Origin: Aquilaria yunnanensis
Lineage: Eukaryota > Streptophyta > Magnoliopsida > Malvales > Thymelaeaceae
Assembly (NCBI GenBank): GCA_039654915.1
Contig: CM077599.1
Location: forward strand, 11,720,501 to 11,784,500
Reading direction: 5' to 3'
DNA: 64,000 bases
A model generated the notes under the pieces. That model ran no database searches. It was not told the origin of the DNA and saw only the letters and a program-made list of their open reading frames with translations. This document shows, piece by piece, positions 55,390 through 64,000 of the stretch (position 1 is its first letter; each line of letters opens with the position of its first letter). A program made the translations under genes and the position numbers.

Positions 55390-56246
55390 ATAAGTCAGTG
55401 AGTCAGGCCTAATAGTTGAGTTCTTTTGTGCTGCTTTGCTTATTTTTGTGTGGATTTATATGCTATATTTACTTATTATAAACATGCATAATGCATTCAC
55501 GACATGAAGCTCTATACCCGAGCTTCCTCAATTCGAACTTGTTATTTCAAAGCGGAATTGGTGTTGTTGTCCTTGTGAGGCCATGGTCTCCAAGCCTTCA
55601 CCGGTTTCAAGTAGCAAAGTAGTGTATTGCCTCCTGAGACGGATAGTCTCTACATGGGCCCACGAAAAGCTACGACTCGAATTAATCCTTTCCTTACATA
55701 AACCCTAGAGGGTAAGGAATTGGGCCGTCACTAAAATTTAGTGATGGGATTCGGGAACTACCCTCGGCCTTTTGATAAACCACCTTATGCATATAGAATT
55801 TCCCATTTAAACATAAAACTGACCGTAGAATTCCTACCATTTACCAACGCTATAAGCATGTCGTTGTTATGCTATGTTGTTGCTCTATACTTTTGTCTTC
55901 TTCGTGTCTTATATTTATGGTTTTAACTCGTTTTTCCATAATAGTTCATGAGTTGTTAATTGCTATTTAACTTGTTAATAACCTTATTTTTCTTTTGTTA
56001 TACTTCTGTTCTGTGCAATTATTCTTCATGCATAAAAACCACGCATCAAACTATGCTAACTTTTTGGTCTTTCTAATAATAACTAAAAGTCTTGAAGTTC
56101 CACGATAGTAGATAATCAAACTCACTCATTGCATGCATACATTACATCAATCACATACATGTAGAGTCTAATAAAATAAATCTTACTTTAAAAAAGGTAA
56201 AATTGGACCTTAACACCGATATTCAACTCGGCTCCAAACAAGACTA

Positions 56247-59200
56247 ATGACAGAGCAAACCGAAGGTCGTCTCACAGATATTGAGTCCAAGATTGAAAGT
56301 ATGGCTGAACAAATGAAACAATTAATGGAGCTAATTAAGGGGAAAGCAACCTAAGTCCCCGTCAAAGAACCACAAGATCCCACTTATCCTCCGGGATTCA
56401 CCCCGCAACGAGTCTCAGTTCAAGAAAATCTGTTTCAGGAATTAGGTCCGTCCGCTAGCATTCACCTGAAACAAGACACTGTATATGAAGAGAAGAAGAC
56501 ACTACCAAAGGAAGAAGGAGAATCTCAAAAGTTCGAAACAATAGAGAAGAGACTTCGTGCCATTGAAGGAGGCACTATATTCGGATCTCTCTCAGTGGAT
56601 GACCTCTGCTTAGTGCCAGATGTCATAATCCCCTCAGACTTTGTGAAATATGACGGAACGAGTGATCCCATCACTCACATCACGTTGTTTCTAAGAAGAC
56701 TAAAACCACTCACAAAAGATGAAAAGGTGTGGATTGCACTTTTTCAAGAAAGTCTTACAAAATCAACATTACAGTGGTATCTAAGTCAAGGTCCAAGAAA
56801 CATTAAAACATGGAATGACCTTGCTCAGGCCTTCATCAGCAATTACAAACATGTTATGGACTTGGCCCCGAATCGCCAAACTTTCCAGAATATGGAAAAG
56901 AAAAAGCAAGAAACCTTCAAGGAATACGCTCAAAGGTGTGGAGGGACTTAGCTGCACAAGTTCAGCTACCCATGATGGAAAGAGAAATGGTTACTTTATG
57001 TGTTCAAACACTAAAGTATCCATATTACGACAAACTCATTGGCAATTCGGCAACCAATTTCTCAGACGTTGTCATGTCTGGAGAACGAATTGAGTATGGG
57101 ATTAGAACCAGAAAAATCACTGAGTCCTTTAATGATGCCATGAAAAGAGGAGGACCATCCAGAAGAAAGGATGAGGAAGTACAACAAATAGGACGCGGAA
57201 GAGGGATTCCCCTCGTGGGTACTGTGGCTACTGGGCCTCGCCTATCTTATTCTACCAATAGGCCCAATGATTATCTTCCTAATAGGCACAACAATTATCC
57301 TCTCAACAGGCCTAATCAGTTACGGCCACCTGTTCCAACCCCTACAGTACCCACACAAAGACCAAGAGAAGTCTTTGCACCAATTCCTATGACTTACACT
57401 GAGTTGTATCTAAAACTCATTGAAAGTCAACTTATCCGTACAATTCCTACAAAGCAATTCGAACCCCCGTATCCAAGGTGGTATGACCCCAACATAACTT
57501 GCCCATATCATGAGGGCGTTGCAGGCCATGGCTTGGAAAATTGCATAGCATTGAAACGTATAGTCCAACAATTAATCGAGTCAAAGTGGTTGGACTTTTC
57601 CGATGAACCAAACGTCACTCACAATCCATTGCCGCCTCATCAAGCTAAACCAGTCAATATGATAGAAGAACACCAGTTGATAAAGAAGTCAGTCAACGAT
57701 ATCATAACCCCTCTTAAGCATGTATATTCATGCCTTCTGAAAGAAGGGGTCATCATTCGGAAGTCTTCTTTTAAACATGAAGAAGTCGAAGATGAGGAAT
57801 GGTGCGATTTTCATGACAGTAAGAGTCATTCTATCCAGGAATGCTCAGAATTCCGTGAGAATCTACAAAGACTCATAGACTCATCCCAACTCATCATTTT
57901 TATGTCAGATAAAGATGATGATGTGAATGTGATCATTAAAGAACAAGAAGTCAATGCTATGCCAAGACCACTAGTCATACCAATTTCAAAACCTACTCTT
58001 AAGCCTTTAAGAATTCAAGTCCCGAGGGCATTCCCCTACAAATCAGACAAAGTTGTTCCATGGAGCTATGATTACACTTCCAACATCACATCAACTCCAT
58101 TAGAAGTTGGGAGCATGACTAGAAGTGGTCGGTGTTATTCTCCGGAACAAATGAACAAGCTCCAACAAGATAAGAATGTTACAGACCCAACAAGTGGACC
58201 TCTTAATACAAATACATCCAAAGAGCAAGAGATGCCTCGAGCGGTAACAAATGAACAAGCTACTGAGTTTCTCAAACTCATAAAGCAAAGTGAGTACAGC
58301 ATCGTGGAGCAGTTAAACCGCATGCCAGCAAAGATTTCCATACTTTCATTACTCTTAAGCTTTGATGCTCATCGAGAAGCCCTCCTCAAAGTCTTGAATA
58401 AGGCCTATGTTGAGCAAGATATTTTCGTAAATAATTTTGACCACCTCGTCAACAACATCATGGCACAGAATCTGATCACATTCACTGACGATGAGATACC
58501 AGCAGAAGGAAGGGGTCACTCTAAGGCTCTACATATTTCGGTTAAGTACAAAGCTCGAATTATGGCTAGAGTTCTTATTGATAATGGGTCAGCTCTAAAT
58601 GTAATGCCACTTGAAACCTTACACAAGTTTAGTATAGACCCATCATATCTCAACAACAGTCATATCGTTGTTCGAGCGTTTGATGGGACGAAGAGAGATG
58701 TTGTTGGAGAAATAGAGCTGCCAATAGGGATTGGCCCTTGTGTCTTCCACATCACATTCCAAGTTATGGATATTAATCCTTCTTATACTTGTCTGTTGGG
58801 AAGACCATGGATCCATATGGCTGGAGCAATTCCTTCTTCATTACACCAAAAAATGAAATTCATTATTGAACGAAAGTTAATCACAGTTTTTGCTGAAGAA
58901 GACATTCTGCTATTTAGACCTGTGGATGCTCAATACGTCGAGGTTAATGAAGATATACTTGATTGCTCTTTCAGGTCATTTGAAATTGTTAATGCTACCT
59001 ATGTCGGTGAATATGGAGAAAAACCCGTGCCTAGCATCTCCAAAACAAGTTGCATGATCGCCAAACTCATGATGAAAGGAGGATACTCACCGGGGTTAGG
59101 TCTGGGACAAGATTTACAAGGAATCCCAGAGCCATTGAAAATCTCCGCAAATGAAGGGAAATACGGCCTAGGTTTAACACTGACAAGGCAAGACAAAATG

Positions 59201-59506
59201 AAGGCGATAGCTGAAAAGAGAGAAAAGAGGATTGCACGATTAACAGGGCATCCTCCAGAGGAAAGAAATCTAGATATCCCTGACATCACTGAAATATTCG
59301 TGAGTGGTGGCTTAATTCTGAAAAATGACAATGAAGGCCCGCTGACCATCAACATCAACAAGTCTTTTGAAAGTCTTTCTATTCAAGCAATAATCAGTGA
59401 TTCACCCGAAGATGAGGAACTCATTCAACCCTGTAGCCCACGGGATGTGCTGAACAATTGGGAGGCGATAGAACTGCCTGTTATAATCGAGAGCTTTTCA
59501 AAGTAA
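56247..59506 (+). pseudogene. Gag, aspartic protease and G-patch part of retrotransposon 2, broken
   Basis: Starts at the ATG of MTEQTEGRLTD, matching element 1. TAA replaces CAA at 56352-56354. A 15-nt in-frame deletion removes KVPDF near 56640, and a 2-nt insertion near 56935 shifts the frame. From 56936 the frame is open to 59506: rest of gag with both Cys/His clusters, a protease region (ARVLIDNGSALNVMP, then CLLGRPWIHMAG), and a G-patch-like segment (GYSPGLGLGQDLQGIPEPL, then YGLGL). Protease cleaves Gag-Pol; a G-patch after the protease is common in this clade. DNG in place of DSG/DTG also occurs in related plant elements. Confidence 0.87.
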
Positions 59507-59712
59507 TATAATAGTAAAAACCTCCTAAAGAAAGGTTCAATCAATAGGGTGTAGTCTTTGCTTAAGTGAACCTTTTAGTTATTGCTTTTCATTCCAATAA
59601 AGTTGTGATTTATGCACACTATAAATAAAGTACCAGTTTGCATCCATCTCATTCTTGCCATTTTCTCTCTGGTTAATGCAGACCTGAAACTCTCTTTGAT
59701 GACAATGAAAGA
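59507..59712 (+). other. Spacer between gag-pro and pol, possible Ogre-type intron
   Basis: Noncoding stretch with a GT-containing GGGTGTAGTCTTTGCTTAAG and an acceptor-like TTAATGCAG at about 59674-59682, after which coding sequence (PETLFDDNERMNFDNP) resumes. Ogre elements are known for a pol intron around here; splicing is not shown. Confidence 0.45.
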
Positions 59713-62700
59713 ATGAACTTTGATAATCCTGTAAACACTACCGACTCGGATGACGAAGATCTTCAAATATCTCCTGAGCTATTAAAAATGATCGAGCGAG
59801 ATGAAAAAGAAAGAGCAACAAGTCAGGAACCAACTGAGGCATTCAACTTAGGAGACAGTCAGGATGTAAAAGAAGTCAAGATTGGCACTCTATTTCTTCT
59901 TGAAGAGAAAAAAGAATTAGTCCACTTATTGAAAGAATATGTGGATGTATTTGCTTGGTCATAACAAGATATGCCTGGCTTAAGCTCAGACATAGTGCTA
60001 CACAAAATACCCTTGAAGCCTGGGGCGAAGCCTGTCAGACAGAAGTTACGAAGATTAAAGCTGGATATAATCTTGAGAGTAAAAGATGAGATTCGAAAGC
60101 TGTGGGATGCAGGATTCCTTGGGGTCGCTGAATATACAGAATGGGTTGTTAACATAGTTCTAGTCGAAAAGAAAGAGAGTGGGAAACTAAGAGTTTGTCA
60201 GGACTACCGTCCCTTGAACGAGGCCAGTCCTAAAGATAACTTCCCACTTCCTCACATTGATACGCTGGTGGATAATACCGCAAATCAAATCAAACTTGAT
60301 CCAGATGATATGATAAAAACTGCTTTTATTACCCTTTGGGGTACCTTCTACTATAAGGTGATGCCTTTTGGGTTAAAGAATGCTGGTGCTACATATCAAA
60401 GAGCCATGGTCGCGTTATTCCATGACATGATGCATAAAGAAATTGAAGTATATGTAGACGACATGATCGCCAAAACTTTCACTGCTGGGGGGCATCTAAA
60501 AGTGCTAAGAAAACTATTCAATAGACTTCGTAAATATAAACTAAAGTTGAATCCTGCCAAATGTACTTTCGGAACCTCTTCAGGAAAGTTATTGGGTTTC
60601 ATGGTAAGCAAAGATGGGATTCGAGTTGACCGAAATAAAGTTAAGGCTATACAAGAAATGCATCCCCGAAAACTCCAAAACAAGTAAGAAGTTTTCTGGG
60701 CAGAATCAACTTCATAGCAAGATTCATATCACAATTGACGTCCAAGTGTGAACCTTTTTTCAAGTCACCAAAGAAGAACAATCCGATCGAGTGGAATAAC
60801 GAATGCCAAGAAGCATTCGAGAAAATCAAGCAATATCTATCAAATCCACTAATCTTGGTACCACCTCGATCTGGAAAATCATTAATTCTATATTTATCCA
60901 TACAGGATTCTTCATTAGGATCCGTATTGGGTCAACGTGATGAGACAGGCCAGAAAGAGCATGCAATTTACTATTTGAGCAAGAAGGTTACCATATATGA
61001 AGCAAAATACTCAATAGTAGAAAAGTCCTGTTGTGCCCTTGCATGGGTAGCACACTGACTACGACACTACATGCTCAACAACACCACATTGCTAATCTCC
61101 AAGACTGATCCCATTAAGTACATTTTTTAGAAACCCGCTTTATCAGGCAGGATTGTAAAATGGCAAATGTTGTTGTTTGAATACGACGTACAGTATGTCA
61201 CCCAAAAGGCTGTAAAAGGGAGTGTGATTGCTGAATATCTGGATGATAGAGCATTGGATGAATATGAGCCAATGAGAATGGACTTTCCTGATGGAGATAT
61301 AATGACGATAGAACAGGAAGTCTCTGAAGATGATGAAACATGGAAAATGGCATTCGATGGAGCATCTAATGCTTTGGGACAAGGGATTGGAGCTATACCC
61401 ATCTCTCCAAGCGGAGAGCAGTTTCCCCTCACAGCAAAAATTACATTTCCTTGTACCAACAATATAGTAGAATATGAGGCATGTGCTATGGGACTCCAAA
61501 TGGCACTGGAATTGAAAGTACGAGATCTCCGAGTTTATAGGGATTCCGCATTAGTCATATATCAAATCAATGAAGAATGGGAGACAAGGGATTCAAAATT
61601 GATCCCTTACCAAAAGCTCATACTAGACTTGGCTCGAAAATTTAACAGTACAAGCTTCCATCATCTTCCAAGGGAAGATAATCAAATTTCGGACGCTTTA
61701 GCTACTTTAGCTGCTATGTACAAGATATGTGACCCTGAGCATACTCCTTTGTTCGAAATGAAAATAATAGATTCCCCAGCTTATTGCATGAGCATCGAAG
61801 AAGAATTGGATGGGAAACCTTGGTATCACGATATCAAGAAATACCTCCAAGAACGAGTGTATCCACCAGAAGCATCAGAAAATGACAAAAAATTTCTACG
61901 AAGACTGTCAATGGGTTTTATTTTAATCCTAGACATACTTTATAAGAAAACCCAAGACTCGATGCTACTTCGCTGTGTAGATGCTCATGAAGCACGAAAG
62001 ATCATGGAAGAAGTTCATTCTGGAATGTGTGGAGCACACACTAGTGGTCATACTATGGCAAGACAAATAATGAGAGCTGGTTACTATTGGCTCACATTGG
62101 AAAGTTATTGCATCAATCACGTAAGAAAATGTCATAAATGCCAAATATATGCCAACAAGATTCAGGCTCCACCTGCTCCTCTTAATGTAACAGCAATACC
62201 TTGGCCTTTTGCCATGTGGGGAATTGACGTCATTGGAGCCGTTACCCCCAAAGCTTCTAATGGTCACAAATTCATCCTAATGGCAATAGACTACTTCACT
62301 AAATGGATAGAAACTGTGTCTTATGCAAATGTAACTCAAAAGGTGGTATGCCGGTTCATTAAGAAAGAAATCATTTGTCGCTATGGGCTGCCAGAGTGTA
62401 TCATCTCAGACAATGCCACGAACTTGAACAATGCAATGATGCAGACTTTGTGCCAACAGTTCAAGATCAAGCATCTCAATTCAGCAACTTATCGACCGAA
62501 GATGAATGGTGCAGTAGAAGCGGCCAATAAAAATATCAAGAGAATTATTGAAAAGATGATCGTCACTTACAAGGACTGGCATGAGATGTTACCTTTTGCA
62601 CTACATGCTTATAGAACTTCTACCCGTACTTCTACTGGAGCAACAACTTTTTCTCTGGTATATGGTATGGAGGCTGTATTGCCCATTGAAGTTGAAATTC

Positions 62701-63068
62701 CTTCATTAAGGGTACTAATGGATACTCAATTGAGAGAAACAGAATGGGTCAAGGCTAGATACGAACAATTAAACCTAATTGATGAAAGAAGAATGATAGC
62801 CCTCTGCCATGTGCAGCTTTATCAAAGGAGGATGATTCGCGCTTACAATAAAAAGCTTCGCCCACGGAAATTTCACGAAGGTGACATAGTGCTCAAGAAA
62901 ATTCTATCCATTCAGCATGATTCTAGAGGAAAATGGACACCAAATTATGATGGACCATATGTCGTGAAGAAAGCATTTTCAGGAGGGGCTCTAATTCTGA
63001 CAGAAATGGATGGACAAGAGTTACTGAAGCCAGTAATTTCAGATTCAGTAAAGAAATACTTTGCATAA
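59683..63068 (+). pseudogene. Pol of retrotransposon 2: RT, two RNase H domains, integrase, broken
   Basis: RT from about 59970 (VRQKLRRL, LVEKKESGKLRVCQDYRPLN, MPFGLKNAGATYQRAM, IEVYVDDMIAK), first RNase H (AIYYLSKKVTIYEAKYS), second archaeal-type RNase H (WKMAFDGASNALGQG, IVEYEACAMGLQMALEL, DSALVIYQI), then integrase with its HHCC zinc region (HSGMCGAHTSGH...HVRKCHKCQ), DDE core (GIDVIGAV, IISDNATNL, NGAVEAANKNIK) and a C-terminal domain ending VKKYFA. The double RNase H is a Tat-clade hallmark. Lesions: TAA at 59962-59964 (FAWS before QDMPGL), deletion near 60285 removing the RT block with the first catalytic Asp, 1-nt deletion near 60661, TGA at 61056-61058, TAG at 61128-61130. Integrase and the second RNase H are open (61167-63068). 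Confidence 0.9.
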
Positions 63069-64000
63069 TGAAGAAATTTTCGGACAGAAGGGAAGAAGTG
63101 GATACAGGGTTACCAAAGTTTATTTGATCAAAGTTGTCAAAGAGAGCGTTCTTCCCTCACACTTTCATTGTTATTCATCTGTACTCAAGACTTTTATATT
63201 CTCTTACCCATAAATAAAAAGCTAATTCTCTTTAGCTTTCCTTTGATTCTCATGTTCAACTTTTATATTCCCTTGTTAAAAAAAAAATGATAAAGTCATT
63301 TCTACCCAGTTCTTTTCCTTCAAATCTCACATTCCTACTAGCCTTAAATGTGCAATAAATTGTGACTTTTGTAGGAAGAATAGTACTAATTAAAACTCAG
63401 AAAAAGAAAAAACCATAGATTACTTTGATAAGCTTTGTGAATTAAAACAAGTAAGATTGAGGTCCTGTTTTGCGAACGGCACAGAACATAGGCTAACAAA
63501 GAAGAAGGAGTAACAAATCTTCGGGAGATAGCCTTAGTAGTTGCCTGGATGATCGCTTCAGAAGTCTTAGCATGTTCACGTCAGCAAGAAAGAACCATAC
63601 TCACAAATATTTCAATAGGGACAATTATTTAGAGAGGCATAAAGTATGAGGCGGGCGAACATTAAAGAAATTGATGCCAAAATTCAAGAACAAGTCAAGG
63701 AAATGGGATTTTGAAAAGAGTTGGGCTTTTGAGGCAATGGACAATAGCTGGGAAGCATAAAGAGATTCAATGATAGTCCAAGAAGGCAATCACAAAGAGA
63801 ATCCAGTAAAGCAAAGACATGAAGAACTAGATCCATCCAAAAATCAAAAAAAAAAAAAAACCATCAGTTACACATGCTCTGCATTCATGCATTTCACATC
63901 ATGCATGCACAACCTTTGCATAACAGGGACCAAATGGGAAGCACATCCACGGCACAGTTACAGCAGTATAAGCTGATATCTCAATGACATCAGCTCTTAC
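63069..64000 (+). other. Post-integrase region of retrotransposon 2
   Basis: No coding region seen. From about 63640 it aligns with 28346-28750 of element 1 (GAGGCGGGC, AAAATTCAAGAACAAGTCAA, GATTTTGAAAAGAGTTGGGC, TTACAGCAGTATAAGCTGA). In element 1 the cargo ORFs begin about 550 bp further on. Confidence 0.75.

Larger units (their letters stand above)
52281..64000 (+). mobile_element. Tat/Ogre-type LTR retrotransposon 2, 5' LTR to beyond integrase, decayed
   Basis: Shares LTR start (TGTTGACACCCAATTTCGTC), PBS and gag with element 1, but has a longer LTR (3087 bp) and keeps protease, RT, RNase H and integrase. It runs off the window, so its 3' LTR and target duplication (AAAGT or similar at 52276-52280) cannot be checked. 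At least seven lesions in gag-pol make it non-functional. It inserted into CACTA element 3. Confidence 0.9.

Noticed and set aside
55741..55926. Short frame between PBS and gag in element 2 as an extra upstream ORF
   Set aside because: The related stretch in element 1 is not open in the same frame, so no conserved upstream ORF is supported.

Overview
The window is nuclear DNA of a eudicot plant. The evidence is GT-AG introns in AT-rich sequence, a group A (ABF/DPBF-like) bZIP gene with the family's short exons, a Tubby-like F-box gene, a plant FMO1-type monooxygenase, and a nested load of plant transposons (Tat/Ogre-type LTR retrotransposons, CACTA, MULE, LINE, MITE). I cannot name the species from the sequence alone.

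Layout. 1-6350: two ordinary host genes, tail to tail: the 3' part of a bZIP transcription factor gene (+) and a complete Tubby-like F-box gene (-). 6770-8100: decayed LINE tail (-). 9595-12910: two related Pack-MULE-like elements with 9-bp target duplications, each carrying a fragment resembling an AAA-ATPase gene. 14.3-50.1 kb: an FMO1-like gene (+) broken in exons 1-2, with exons 3-5 intact but spread over more than 35 kb because introns 2, 3 and 5 are filled with transposons. Its last exon was not found and should lie beyond the window.

The 30-kb FMO intron 3 can be unpicked: a MULE of about 1.37 kb (19971-47775) received a 16.8-kb LTR retrotransposon (21082-37871, TSD ACAAT) and, separately, a 9.6-kb CACTA element (38031-47671, TSD TTG). 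A smaller CACTA of the same family sits in intron 2. A different CACTA begins in intron 5 and is interrupted by a second Tat/Ogre-like retrotransposon (52281 to the window end).

The most unusual object is the young LTR retrotransposon at 21082-37871. It has a long gag but no protease, RT, RNase H or integrase. In their place downstream it carries three tandem, intact, mutually similar 182-183-residue ORFs with a basic stretch and a C-x2-C-x4-C-x3-C knuckle. These resemble the cysteine-rich nucleic-acid-binding proteins of carla- and vitiviruses. An intact intronless LOG-like (cytokinin-activating phosphoribohydrolase) ORF follows. Several of these ORFs have their own TATA-box module, and an array of TGACGT-containing repeats precedes LOG. 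I know of no described element with this cargo.

The second element (52281 onward) supplies the missing pol region: protease, G-patch, RT, RNase H, a second RNase H and integrase. It is broken by several lesions. Its end at 64000 aligns with the region about 550 bp upstream of the first cargo ORF in element 1, so whether it has the cargo lies just outside the window. The two LTR types also share an array of small hairpins whose stems differ in sequence but keep pairing.
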